NCBI RefSeq assembly: GCF_965213555.1
Contig: NZ_OZ243890.1
Span: 1,984,001-2,048,000, forward strand
Length of the DNA: 64,000 nt
Direction: 5' to 3'
Source of the DNA: Acuticoccus sp965213555
Lineage (GTDB): Bacteria > Pseudomonadota > Alphaproteobacteria > Rhizobiales > Amorphaceae
In this document: one piece after another, positions 18,190-26,889 of the stretch
How positions within the stretch are numbered: position 1 is the stretch's first letter
Layout of the letters: each line of letters begins with the position of its first letter
Notes under the pieces: generated by a model
Databases searched by the model: none
The model's input: only the letters and a program-made list of their open reading frames with translations
What the model was told of the DNA's origin: nothing
Made by a program: the position numbers and the translations under genes

Positions 18190-18818
18190 GCGCGCTGCCG
18201 CGCTCCGGTCCGGTCCGTGGCGTGGCCGCGCTCAACGAGGGCACCCTCCTCAAGGGCGCACGCACGGTCGTGAAGATGCCCGTCGCCAACGACTACGCCG
18301 AGTGGAGCCGGCTGCGCGCCGAGAGCCGGCACTTCCTGAAGCCGTGGGAGCCGACCTGGCCGCGCGACGACCTCACGCGGATGGCCTACCGTCGGCGGAT
18401 CCGGCGCTACCACCGCGAGATCCGCGCCGACGAGGGCTACGCGCTGTTCGTGTTCGAGGCTGCGAGCGGGGCGCTCGCCGGTGGCATGACGCTCGCCCAC
18501 GTCAAGCGCGGGGTCACGCAATCCTCCTCGCTGGGCTACTGGATGGGCGAGCAGTTCGCCGGGCGCGGCCTGATGGGCGACGCGGTGCGCGTCATCGTCC
18601 CGTTCTGCTTCCAAACCCTGGGGCTCAACCGCATCGAGGCCGCGACGCTGCCGCACAACGAACGGTCCATCCGTCTCCTGAAGCGCATCGGCTTCACCGA
18701 GGAGGGTTACGCGCGGCGCTTCCTGTGCATCAACGGGGCGTGGCGCGACCACATCCAGTTCGCGCTGGTGTCGGGCGATACCGTCGACCCGACGGCAGGG
18801 CTCGGGGAGGCCTCGTGA
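18186..18818 (+). CDS. GNAT N-acetyltransferase, RimJ-like
   Basis: A 210-residue Gcn5-type acetyltransferase. The RimJ/RimL-like features are ESRHFLKPWEPTW near residue 45, the acetyl-CoA loop region YWMGEQFAGRGLMGDAV, and HNERSIRLLKRIGFTEEG near the C-terminus. RimJ-group enzymes acetylate protein N-termini, such as ribosomal protein S5. A GTG start overlaps the upstream stop, and its own stop overlaps the next gene. The actual substrate is inferred only from the subfamily. Confidence 0.88.
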   Translation: MSALPRSGPVRGVAALNEGTLLKGARTVVKMPVANDYAEWSRLRAESRHFLKPWEPTWPRDDLTRMAYRRRIRRYHREIRADEGYALFVFEAASGALAGGMTLAHVKRGVTQSSSLGYWMGEQFAGRGLMGDAVRVIVPFCFQTLGLNRIEAATLPHNERSIRLLKRIGFTEEGYARRFLCINGAWRDHIQFALVSGDTVDPTAGLGEAS

Positions 18819-21649
18819 GGCGGGCGCTGCTTGCCTTTGCCGCTACGTTGTGGGCCGTCCCCACGCTCGCCCTCCAGGCGGTGCCCGTGGGCGACGGACC
18901 GGTGCGCGACCTTGCGCCGGCGGTGCAGGTCTACCCCGACCAGCCCGGGAACCTGAAGGTCTCCACCGCCCCCGACCTCAACGGCATCGTCCAGCGCATC
19001 GAGGTGCGCGCCACGGACGAGGCGACGCGGCACTGGGCCGTCGTCGCGCTGCAGAACCCCGGCGAGGAGCAGCTCGACCGCCTCCTCGTCGCCCCGCACC
19101 ATCGCCTGCCGGGCTCGGGCGTCGCCGTTCCCGACCTCGGCGCCGTGCGCGTCGCGGCCGTCACCCCCTCGGAGGGCTTCCCACCCCAGCGGGTGACGAG
19201 CGCGGAGGCGGACGTCTTCCGCCTGACGCTCGATCCCGGCGCGACGGTGACGTACGTGCTCGAGCTCACGACGCCGAACCTGCCGATGCTGCGCCTGTGG
19301 GAGCCCGAGGCGTACCGCGACAGCCACAACGCCTACACGCTGTTCAAGGGCATCGTCGTCGGCATCGCCGGGCTGATGGCGCTGTTCTTCCTCGTCATGT
19401 TCGTCATCAAGGGGACGGTGACGTTCGCGTCCGCGGCCGTTCTCGCCTGGGTCGCGTTCGGCTACGTCCTCATCGATTTCGCGTTCCTGTCCGCCGTCCT
19501 GTCGGCGCGCGTCACCTCCGCGGCGACGTTCCGCGGCTTCGCGGAGGCGATGCTCGTGATCTCGCTGACCGGCTTCCTGCTCGCCTACCTGCAAATGACC
19601 CGCTGGCGGTTCCGCAACAGGGCGGCGCTCATCACGTTGCTGCCGTTGACCCTCGGCGCCGGCTGGCTCGCGCTGAACGATCCGGCGCTCACCGCGGCGA
19701 TCGCCCGCCACGCGCTCCCCGTGGTCGCCGGCGCGGGGCTCGTCGCGATCCTCGTCGGCGCCGTGCGCGGCAACGACCGAGCCGTCATGCTCCTGCCCAC
19801 GTGGATCCTGCTCGTCGCCTGGATCGCCGGCGCCGGACTGACGGTCACCGGGAGGATCGACAACGACTTCGTGCAGCCGGCGCTGAACGGCGGGCTCGTG
19901 CTCCTCGTCCTCCTCATCGGCTTTACGGTGATGCAGCACGCCTTCGCAGGCACCTCGCTGGCGCCGTCGCTGGCCCGCACGGTGGAGAGGGATGTCCTCG
20001 CCCTCGCGGGCTCAGGCGACTTCGTGTGGGACTGGGACGTGGAGCGCGACCACATCGCGTGCAGCGCCGAGGCGGAGGCCCGCCTCGGCTTCGAGCCCGG
20101 CGCGCTGCAGGGCCCCCCGCAGGACTGGCTCGCCGTCATCCATCCGCAGGATCGCGACCGGTTCCGCAGCAGCCTCGACGCCACGGTCGAGCACCGGCGC
20201 GGGCGCATCAACGACACGTTCCGCTTCCGCGGCGTGGACGGGCACTTCCGCTGGCTGCGCCTGCGTGCTCGCCCGGTCATCGGCACGGACGGGGAGATCA
20301 TCCGCTGCGTCGGCACGCTGAACGACGTGACCGAGGTCAAGACCGCGGAGGAACGGCTGCTACATGACAGCGTCTACGACAACCTGACCGGTCTGCCGAA
20401 CCGCGCGCTGTTCCTCGATCGCATCGAGATGGCGCGCGCGTGGTCCAACGAGACGACGGCGCAGCGGCTGTTCGTGTGCGTCGTCAACCCGGACAACTTC
20501 GCCGAGATCAACGACCTGCACGGCCAGTCGGTGGGCGACTCGGTGCTCCTCACCATGGCGCGGCGGCTCGGCCGGATCCTGCGGCGCCACGACAGCGTGG
20601 CGCGGCTCGGCGGCGACTCCTTCGGCCTGCTCGTCTACGCCGATCCCGGCAAGCTCGACGACCTGTGCGACCGGATCCGCCAGACGGTAGCGGGCCCGAT
20701 CCCGTTCGCCGAAAGCGAGATCGTCGTCGCCGCCTCGATCGGCGTCGCCGGCATCGACCTCAAGGCGGAGAACGCGGCGGAGATCCTCGACAACGCCGAG
20801 CTCGCCCTGCGCCGCGCCAAGCGCCAGGGCGGCGACCGCGGCGAGGTGTTCGACCCCGTGTTGCGTCGGCTCAACATGTCCGGGCGCTCGCTGGCCCGCG
20901 ACCTCAAGCGCGCCGTTGCCGAGGACAAGGTCAAGCTCGAGTTCCGCCCGGTGCGCGACCTCGCGTCCGGCGCGACGGAGGGCTACGAGGCGGTGCCGTC
21001 CTGGCACCACCCGCTGCAGGGACCGCTCGCCTGGCCCGAGCTTCTCGCCGTCGCCGCGCTCGAGGGCCTGGCGGTGCACATGTCGCTCGCGACCCTCGAC
21101 CGCTGCGCGCAGACGCTCGGGCAGTGGCGCGCCGAGGGCGCAACGACGAGCCTCCTGCTGCCGCTTCCGGTCGTCGAGGCGTTCCGTCCCGAGCTCGTCG
21201 GCGATGTGAAGACGATGATGGCACGGGCACGGCTCGACCCGGGCGCCCTGCGGCTCGGCATTCCCGAGAGCGTGGTCACCGACAACCCGGAGTTCGCGAC
21301 GCAGCTCATCGGCCGCCTGGGCGACGTCGGCGCCGCGGTGTGGATCGTGGACTTCGGCCGCCGCGCCACGGCGCCCGCGCATCTCGCCCGGCTGTCCGTG
21401 GAGGGCGTTCGGTTCGACCCGTCGCTCCTGCGGCTCGGCGAGGGACGCTCCACGGCGCTCTTCAAGGCGCTCGTCGGCCTCGCCAAGGCGCTCGACGCCA
21501 AGGTCATGGTTGACGGCGTCGCCGATGAGGCGACCGCGGCGCTCCTCGGTCGGCTGGGCGTCGACCTTGCCGTCGGCCCCGCGTTCGGCCGACCCCTCAC
21601 GGCGCTGCCCTCGCGCGCCCCCACCCCTCAAGTCGAAGCGGCGGAGTGA
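18815..21649 (+). CDS. Membrane 7TM-PAS-GGDEF-EAL protein with degenerate catalytic motifs
   Basis: A 944-residue protein. In order: a signal peptide; a periplasmic beta domain to about residue 165; about seven membrane segments (residues ~172-380), resembling 7TMR-DISM sensors; a PAS domain (from ~393, WDWDVERDHI); a GGDEF domain (from ~523, LTGLPNRALFLDRIE); and an EAL domain (~690-935). The GGDEF signature reads GGDSF (near residue 598) and the EAL signature reads YEAVPSW. The residues for making or breaking cyclic di-GMP are therefore altered and the protein may only bind the nucleotide or act as a scaffold. The GTG start at 18815 overlaps the GNAT stop. Confidence 0.88.
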   Translation: MRRALLAFAATLWAVPTLALQAVPVGDGPVRDLAPAVQVYPDQPGNLKVSTAPDLNGIVQRIEVRATDEATRHWAVVALQNPGEEQLDRLLVAPHHRLPGSGVAVPDLGAVRVAAVTPSEGFPPQRVTSAEADVFRLTLDPGATVTYVLELTTPNLPMLRLWEPEAYRDSHNAYTLFKGIVVGIAGLMALFFLVMFVIKGTVTFASAAVLAWVAFGYVLIDFAFLSAVLSARVTSAATFRGFAEAMLVISLTGFLLAYLQMTRWRFRNRAALITLLPLTLGAGWLALNDPALTAAIARHALPVVAGAGLVAILVGAVRGNDRAVMLLPTWILLVAWIAGAGLTVTGRIDNDFVQPALNGGLVLLVLLIGFTVMQHAFAGTSLAPSLARTVERDVLALAGSGDFVWDWDVERDHIACSAEAEARLGFEPGALQGPPQDWLAVIHPQDRDRFRSSLDATVEHRRGRINDTFRFRGVDGHFRWLRLRARPVIGTDGEIIRCVGTLNDVTEVKTAEERLLHDSVYDNLTGLPNRALFLDRIEMARAWSNETTAQRLFVCVVNPDNFAEINDLHGQSVGDSVLLTMARRLGRILRRHDSVARLGGDSFGLLVYADPGKLDDLCDRIRQTVAGPIPFAESEIVVAASIGVAGIDLKAENAAEILDNAELALRRAKRQGGDRGEVFDPVLRRLNMSGRSLARDLKRAVAEDKVKLEFRPVRDLASGATEGYEAVPSWHHPLQGPLAWPELLAVAALEGLAVHMSLATLDRCAQTLGQWRAEGATTSLLLPLPVVEAFRPELVGDVKTMMARARLDPGALRLGIPESVVTDNPEFATQLIGRLGDVGAAVWIVDFGRRATAPAHLARLSVEGVRFDPSLLRLGEGRSTALFKALVGLAKALDAKVMVDGVADEATAALLGRLGVDLAVGPAFGRPLTALPSRAPTPQVEAAE

Positions 21650-21650
21650 C

Positions 21651-23294
21651 ATGCGACACGGCGGACAGATCCTCGTCGACCAGCTCAAGGCGGAGGGCGT
21701 CGACCGCGTCTTCCACGTCCCCGGCGAGAGCTTCCTCGCCGCCCTCGACGGGCTCCATGCGTCGGGCGTCGACGTGGTCAACTGCCGCCAGGAGGGCGGC
21801 GCGACGATGATGGCGGAGGCGGACGGCAAGCTCACCGGCCGCCCCGGCATCGCCTTCGTCACCCGCGGGCCGGGCGCCACCAACGCCTCCTCCGGCGTCC
21901 ACGTCGCGTTCCAGGACTCCACGCCCATGGTGCTGTTCGTCGGCCAAGTGGGCTCCGACATGATGGACCGCGAGGCCTTCCAGGAGGTCGACTACCGGCG
22001 CATGTACGCCCCCCTCGCCAAGTGGGTGGCGCAGATCGAGACGCCGGAGCGCATCCCCGAGTACGTCAGCCACGCCTTCCACACCGCGATGGGCGGCCGG
22101 CCGGGCCCCGTCGTCCTCGCGCTGCCCGAGACGATGCTGTCGTCCGAGGCGAGCGTCGCGACCGCGCCGCCGTCGAACCCCGCCGTCGCCGAGCCCTCTG
22201 ACGGCTTGGTGCGCCGGGTGGTGGACATGTTGCGTGGCGCCGAGCGGCCGCTCGTGGCGGTCGGCGGACCGGGATGGTCGGACGAGACGGCGCGGACGCT
22301 CGCGGCGTTCGCCGCGGCATCGGACATCCCGGTCGCCTGCACGCTGCGCTGCCAGGACTACATCGACAACCGAGTTCCGCAGGCCGTCGGCGACATGGGC
22401 GTCGCGATCAGCCCGTCGCTCAAGAAGGTGGTGAGCGAGGCTGACGTCGTCCTCGTCGTCGGCGCCCGCCTCGGCGAGATGACGACCCAGGCCTACACGC
22501 TGTTCGAGGTGCCCGAGCCGGTCCAGACGCTGGTCCACGTCTACCCCGCCGGCGACGAGATCGGCCGGGTCTACCGTGCGGACCTGCCCATTGTGTCCGC
22601 CTCGGGCCCGTTCATCGCCGCGCTGGCGGCAGCCTGGCCCGGGGGGCCGACCCCATGGGGCGCGTGGACCCGCGCGGCACGTGAGGGCTACGAGGCTTGG
22701 GTGAGGCCGAAGGAGACGCCGGGCTCGGTCAAGCTGGAGGAGGTCGTCGCCCACCTGTCGCGGACGCTTCCCGAAGACGCCATCGTGACCAACGGGGCCG
22801 GCAACTACTGCGGCTGGGTGCACCGGTACTACCAGTACAAGTCCTGGCGCACGCAGCTCGCGCCGACGTCGGGCTCCATGGGGTACGGGCTGCCGGCGGC
22901 GATCGCCGCCAAGCTGCGCCACCCGGACCGCACGGTCGTCGCCTTCGCCGGTGACGGCTGCTTCCAGATGACGTGCCAGGAGTTCGGGACCGCCATGCAG
23001 ACCGGCGCCGCGGTGGTGACGATCATCGCCGACAACGGCATGTACGGTACGATCCGCATGCACCAGGAGAGGCACTACCCGGGCCGTCCGTCCGGCACCC
23101 AGCTCAAGAACCCCGACTTCGCGCGCTGGGCCGAGGCCTACGGCGGTTTCGGCGCGACGGTGCGCGACGGGGCGACGTTCGCGGACGCCTTCGACGAGGC
23201 GGTGGCGTCGGGTCGCCCGGCGGTCCTCCACCTCCACACCGACCCCGATGCCCTCTCCACGGGGCTGCGCCTGTCGGCGATGGCGGCCGGCTGA
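21651..23294 (+). CDS. Thiamine-pyrophosphate-dependent enzyme, acetolactate-synthase-like
   Basis: A 547-residue TPP enzyme with the usual three-domain layout. The N-terminal pyrimidine-binding domain has the activating glutamate in VPGESFLAALDGL. A central domain follows, then a C-terminal PP domain with GDGCFQMTCQEFG and, about 25 residues on, the metal-binding asparagine in IIADNGMYGTIRMH. The start is an ATG immediately after the stop of the GGDEF/EAL gene. It lacks an adjacent regulatory subunit gene, so biosynthetic acetolactate synthase is not supported; a catabolic decarboxylase or lyase is as likely. The substrate is not deducible. Confidence 0.88.
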   Translation: MRHGGQILVDQLKAEGVDRVFHVPGESFLAALDGLHASGVDVVNCRQEGGATMMAEADGKLTGRPGIAFVTRGPGATNASSGVHVAFQDSTPMVLFVGQVGSDMMDREAFQEVDYRRMYAPLAKWVAQIETPERIPEYVSHAFHTAMGGRPGPVVLALPETMLSSEASVATAPPSNPAVAEPSDGLVRRVVDMLRGAERPLVAVGGPGWSDETARTLAAFAAASDIPVACTLRCQDYIDNRVPQAVGDMGVAISPSLKKVVSEADVVLVVGARLGEMTTQAYTLFEVPEPVQTLVHVYPAGDEIGRVYRADLPIVSASGPFIAALAAAWPGGPTPWGAWTRAAREGYEAWVRPKETPGSVKLEEVVAHLSRTLPEDAIVTNGAGNYCGWVHRYYQYKSWRTQLAPTSGSMGYGLPAAIAAKLRHPDRTVVAFAGDGCFQMTCQEFGTAMQTGAAVVTIIADNGMYGTIRMHQERHYPGRPSGTQLKNPDFARWAEAYGGFGATVRDGATFADAFDEAVASGRPAVLHLHTDPDALSTGLRLSAMAAG

Positions 23295-23348
23295 GCGTCA
23301 CGCGGCTGCAACCCGGCGGCGCTAGCTCCGGCGCAACGGAGGAGCGCG

Positions 23349-24266
23349 ATGCCGAACGGTCTCGACGCGTTCGCGAAGGGCGGACGCTTTCACAAGGGCA
23401 ACCTGCACACGCACTCGACGCGCTCGGACGGGGCGCGCGACCCGGCGGACGTGTGCGCGTTCTACCGCGACGCGGGCTACGACTTCCTGTGCCTGTCGGA
23501 CCACTTCCTGTCGCGCTACGGCTGGCCGGTCACCGACACGCGGCCGCACCGCACCAACCGCTTCACGACGATCCTCGGCGCCGAGGTCCACGCCGGGCGC
23601 AACTCGCAAGGGGAGGTGTGGCACATCCTCGCCGTCGGGCTGCCCGACGACTTCGCCCCCACCGAGCGCGGCGAGACCGGCGAGGCGCTGGCCGCCCGCG
23701 CCAACGCCGGCGGCGCGTTCGTCGGGATCGCCCATCCCCAATGGTCGTCGCTGACGCTGGAGGACGGGCGCGCGATGGCGCCCCATGCCCACGCCGTAGA
23801 ACTCTACAACACGTCCTCCGCGTTCGAGACCGCACGGGGCGACGGCGTCGCCTTCCACGACATGCTGCTGAACGACGGGCACACGCACCTGACCGGCTAC
23901 GCGACCGACGACGCGCACTTCAAGATCGCCGACCACGGCCGCGCCTGGATCATGGTGAAGGCCGACACGAGCGAGGCGGACGTCCTGGTCGAGGCGATGC
24001 GGGAGGGCCTCAGCTACTCGTCCACGGGTCCCTCGCTCCACGCGGTGGCGCTCGACGGCGATGATCTGGTCGTCGAGGCGTCCGAGGTGGGCTTTATGGC
24101 AGCCGTCGGTCGCGGCAGCCGCGTGGCGACCGCCAACGCCGGCGCCTACGGGGCGAACTTCTCCGCAGCGCGGTTGTCGACGGCGCCGTTCCGCGGCGAC
24201 TGGTGCCGCGTGGTCGCCGTGGCGCACGACGGCTCGACGGCGTGGACAAACCCGATCTTCCTTTGA
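23349..24266 (+). CDS. PHP-domain metal-dependent phosphoesterase family protein
   Basis: A 305-residue protein with an N-terminal PHP metal site: GNLHTHSTRSDGARDPADVCAFYRDAGYDFLCLSDHF. Further metal-ligand regions are GAEVHAG, GIAHPQW and GYATDDAH. PHP proteins hydrolyse phosphoesters using clustered metals. No polymerase domains are attached, so this is a stand-alone member. A GGAGGAGCG site precedes the ATG. It follows the TPP enzyme by 55 bases and may share its transcript; the functional link is not known. Confidence 0.85.
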   Translation: MPNGLDAFAKGGRFHKGNLHTHSTRSDGARDPADVCAFYRDAGYDFLCLSDHFLSRYGWPVTDTRPHRTNRFTTILGAEVHAGRNSQGEVWHILAVGLPDDFAPTERGETGEALAARANAGGAFVGIAHPQWSSLTLEDGRAMAPHAHAVELYNTSSAFETARGDGVAFHDMLLNDGHTHLTGYATDDAHFKIADHGRAWIMVKADTSEADVLVEAMREGLSYSSTGPSLHAVALDGDDLVVEASEVGFMAAVGRGSRVATANAGAYGANFSAARLSTAPFRGDWCRVVAVAHDGSTAWTNPIFL

Positions 24267-24302
24267 GAGCGCGTGGGTCCCCGGTCCATCATGCCGCGAG
24301 GG

Positions 24303-24391
24303 TCGCCCGAGCGGCTGGACGCGTCAAACCGCTGCGCGGTTCCTCCACTGCGTTCCGGTCCTTCGGATGACCCGACCAGCCGCTCGGGCGA
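24303..24391. repeat. Long inverted repeat between convergent genes, possible bidirectional terminator
   Basis: TCGCCCGAGCGGCTGG (24303-24318) is exactly complementary to CCAGCCGCTCGGGCGA (24376-24391), a 16-bp perfect stem around a 57-base interior. Smaller hairpins sit inside the interior: AACCG-CTGCG-CGGTT, and TCCG/CGGA around TCCTT. Outside it, a 5-bp hairpin (24448-24465) lies directly after the CoA-transferase stop. It lies between the 3' ends of two convergent genes. No T-run follows on either strand, so rho-independent termination is uncertain; a structured RNA or a dispersed repeat copy are alternatives. Confidence 0.6.
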
Positions 24392-24468
24392 TGGCGTGCG
24401 CATGACGGCTCCGGAGGAACGACCGGAGGCATGACAGGGTCCCGACTCTCCAAAGGAACATGGAGGGT

Positions 24469-25608
24469 TCAGGCGTTGGTCCTGGCGTATGCGGCTCGGA
24501 TCGCCTCGGTGTGGCCGCCGAGCTCAGGGACCGGGCCGGGGCGGTGGGCGCGGCCGGCGACGGTGTAGCCGGGGGCGAGCATTCTCGCCGGGCCGGACGG
24601 GGTGTCGACCGTCACGAACCTGTTCTGCGGGTGGCTCGCGACGTCGTCCATGGTCGAGAGGCGACCGTAGGCGATGCCGGCCGCCTCGAGGCGCCGCGCC
24701 ATGGTCGCGCGGTCCGCCGCGGCGAAGACGCTCGCGACGATCGCCTCCATGGCGGCGCGGTTCGCGACCCGCGCCGGGTTCGATGCGAAGCGCGGATCCG
24801 TCGCGATGTCGGGTCGGCCGAGGACCTCGGCGCACAGGCGCACCCACTCGCGCTCGTTCTGCACGGCGATGAGGATCGCGCCGTCGCGGCAGTCGAACGC
24901 GCCGTAGGGGGCGATGGAGGGGTGCGCGAGCCCGCTGCGGCGCGGCGTTCGGCCGCCGTAGACGTGCTGGAGGTAGGGCACGTTCATCCAGTCCGCGAGC
25001 GCATGGTAGAGCGAGACGGCGATGTGCCGACCCTCGCCGGTCCGCTCGCGGGCGTAGAGCGCCTGGAGGATCGCGCTGAGCGCCGTCATCCCGGCGGCGA
25101 TGTCGCACACCGACACGCCGACGCGGCCCGGCCCCTCTGGCGCGCCGGTGATGGCGGCGAGCCCGCTTTCGGCCTGCACGAGGAGGTCGTAGGCCTTGAG
25201 GTGGGCGAGCGGCCCATCCTCCCCGTAGCCCGAGATGGAGCACGTGATGAGCCGCGGGTGGCGCTCGCGCAGATCGGCCGGTGCTAGGCCAAGGCGGGCC
25301 ATGGCGCCGGGCAACAGGTTCTCGATGAGGACGTCCGCGTCGGCGACGAGGGCCTCCAGCACGGCGCGGTCGTCCGCCGCCTTGAGATCGAGGCAGACGG
25401 ACTCCTTGCCCCGGTTCAGCCAGACGAAGTACGCGCTCGCGCCGTTCACCGCGGTGTCGTAGCCCCGCGCGAAGTCGCCCTCGGGTCGCTCGACCTTCAC
25501 GACCCGCGCCCCCGCCTCGGCGAGCCGGCTCGACGCATAGGGCGCCGCCACCGCCTGCTCGACCGCGACGACGAGGAGGCCCGAGAGGTCGTCGATGGGC
25601 TGGGTCAT
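24469..25608 (-). CDS. CaiB/BaiF family CoA-transferase (class III)
   Basis: A 379-residue class III CoA-transferase, moving CoA between acyl donors and carboxylic acids. The start ATG is at 25608 (protein begins MTQPIDDLSG). The catalytic aspartate is D169 in VSVCDIAAGMTAL, the same position as in formyl-CoA transferase. GKESVCLDLK, ENLLPGAMARLGL and CSISGYGEDGP are family blocks. It is divergent from the acyl-CoA dehydrogenase gene by 115 bases. With the dehydrogenase and dehydratase it probably activates and degrades a dicarboxylic or branched acid. Confidence 0.92.
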   Translation of the reverse strand: MTQPIDDLSGLLVVAVEQAVAAPYASSRLAEAGARVVKVERPEGDFARGYDTAVNGASAYFVWLNRGKESVCLDLKAADDRAVLEALVADADVLIENLLPGAMARLGLAPADLRERHPRLITCSISGYGEDGPLAHLKAYDLLVQAESGLAAITGAPEGPGRVGVSVCDIAAGMTALSAILQALYARERTGEGRHIAVSLYHALADWMNVPYLQHVYGGRTPRRSGLAHPSIAPYGAFDCRDGAILIAVQNEREWVRLCAEVLGRPDIATDPRFASNPARVANRAAMEAIVASVFAAADRATMARRLEAAGIAYGRLSTMDDVASHPQNRFVTVDTPSGPARMLAPGYTVAGRAHRPGPVPELGGHTEAIRAAYARTNA

Positions 25609-25723
25609 GCGGCGCTTCCCGTTGGCGCGGCACAGTCGCATGGGGCCGAGCGGGGCGGCAACCGCGGTTCTCGCGCCGGTCCGGCGCGTGCTAGGCATGG
25701 CATCCACGAGCCGAGGGAGACCC

Positions 25724-26881
25724 ATGGGACGACACGAAGCCTGGCCCGAGATCCGCGATGAGGTGGCGCGCCTGTGCGCCGAGTTCCCGGGCGAGTACTG
25801 GCGCGAGCTCGACCGCGAGATGGCCTACCCGGACAAGTTCGTCGGCGCGCTGGGCGAGGCGGGCTACCTCGCCGCGCTGATCCCCGAGGAGTACGGCGGC
25901 TCGGGGCTGCCGCTGTCGGCCGCCTGCGCGATCCTCGAGGAGGTGCAGCGCCAGGGCGGCAACGGCGGCGCGTGCCACGCGCAGATGTACATCATGGGCG
26001 CGCTGCTGCGGCACGGCTCGGAGGCACAGAAGCAGGCGTACCTGCCGAAGATCGCGTCCGGCGAGCTGCGCCTCCAGGCGTTCGGCGTCACCGAGCCGAC
26101 CAGCGGCACGGACACCACGTCGCTGAAGACGACGGCGCGGCGCGACGGCGACCACTACGTGGTCAACGGCCAGAAGATCTGGACCTCGCGGGCGCAGTAC
26201 AGCGACCTCATGCTGCTCCTTGCGCGCACCACCCCGCGGGAGGAGGCCGCGAAGCGCACCGACGGCCTGTCCATCTTCCTCCTCGACATGCGCGAGGCGC
26301 TGAACGACGGGCTGACCATCCGCCCCATCCGCACGATGATGAACCACGCCACCACGGAGATCTTCTTCGACAACGTGAAGGTGCCGGCGGAGAACCTCAT
26401 CGGCGAGGAGGGCCGCGGCTTCCGCTACATCCTGTCCGGCATGAACGCGGAGCGCATCCTGATCGCCGCTGAGTGCATCGGCGACGCCAAGTGGTTCATC
26501 GACAGGGCGAGCGCCTACGCCAAGGAGCGCGTGGTGTTCGGCGCGCCCATCGGCAAGAACCAGGGCATCCAATTTCCCATCGCCAAGGCCTACGCGCACA
26601 TGCGCGCGGCCGAGCTGATGGTGGCGCGCGCGGCCGAGCTGTTCGAGGCGGACGAGCCGTGCGGCGAGGAGGCGAACATGGCCAAGATGCTCGCCGCCGA
26701 CGCCTCCTGGGAGGCCGCCGAGGCCTGCGTGCAGACCCACGGCGGCTTCGGCTTCGCGGAGGAGTACGACGTGGAGCGCAAGTTCCGAGAAACGCGGCTC
26801 TACCAGGTGGCGCCGATCTCGACCAACCTCATCCTGTCCTACCTCGCCGAGCACACGCTCGGCCTGCCTCGATCCTACTGA
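25724..26881 (+). CDS. Acyl-CoA dehydrogenase family protein
   Basis: A 385-residue FAD enzyme with the standard three domains: helical N-terminus, beta domain (AFGVTEPTSGTDTTSLKT, NGQKIWTSRAQ) and C-terminal helices (RERVVFG-like KERVVFGAPIGKNQGIQFPIA, QTHGGFGFAEEYDVERKFRETRLY). Where many family members have the catalytic glutamate in YEGT, this protein reads YQVAP (Q361), so the base must come from another residue or the reaction differs. The ATG at 25724 follows GGGAGACCC. It is co-transcribed with the dehydratase 8 bases downstream. Confidence 0.9.
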   Translation: MGRHEAWPEIRDEVARLCAEFPGEYWRELDREMAYPDKFVGALGEAGYLAALIPEEYGGSGLPLSAACAILEEVQRQGGNGGACHAQMYIMGALLRHGSEAQKQAYLPKIASGELRLQAFGVTEPTSGTDTTSLKTTARRDGDHYVVNGQKIWTSRAQYSDLMLLLARTTPREEAAKRTDGLSIFLLDMREALNDGLTIRPIRTMMNHATTEIFFDNVKVPAENLIGEEGRGFRYILSGMNAERILIAAECIGDAKWFIDRASAYAKERVVFGAPIGKNQGIQFPIAKAYAHMRAAELMVARAAELFEADEPCGEEANMAKMLAADASWEAAEACVQTHGGFGFAEEYDVERKFRETRLYQVAPISTNLILSYLAEHTLGLPRSY

Positions 26882-26889
26882 GGGACATC

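Noticed and set aside
21651..23294. Biosynthetic acetolactate synthase large subunit (ilvB/ilvI)
   Set aside because: No small regulatory subunit gene follows, and the neighbours are a PHP protein and a signalling protein; only the TPP family can be assigned.
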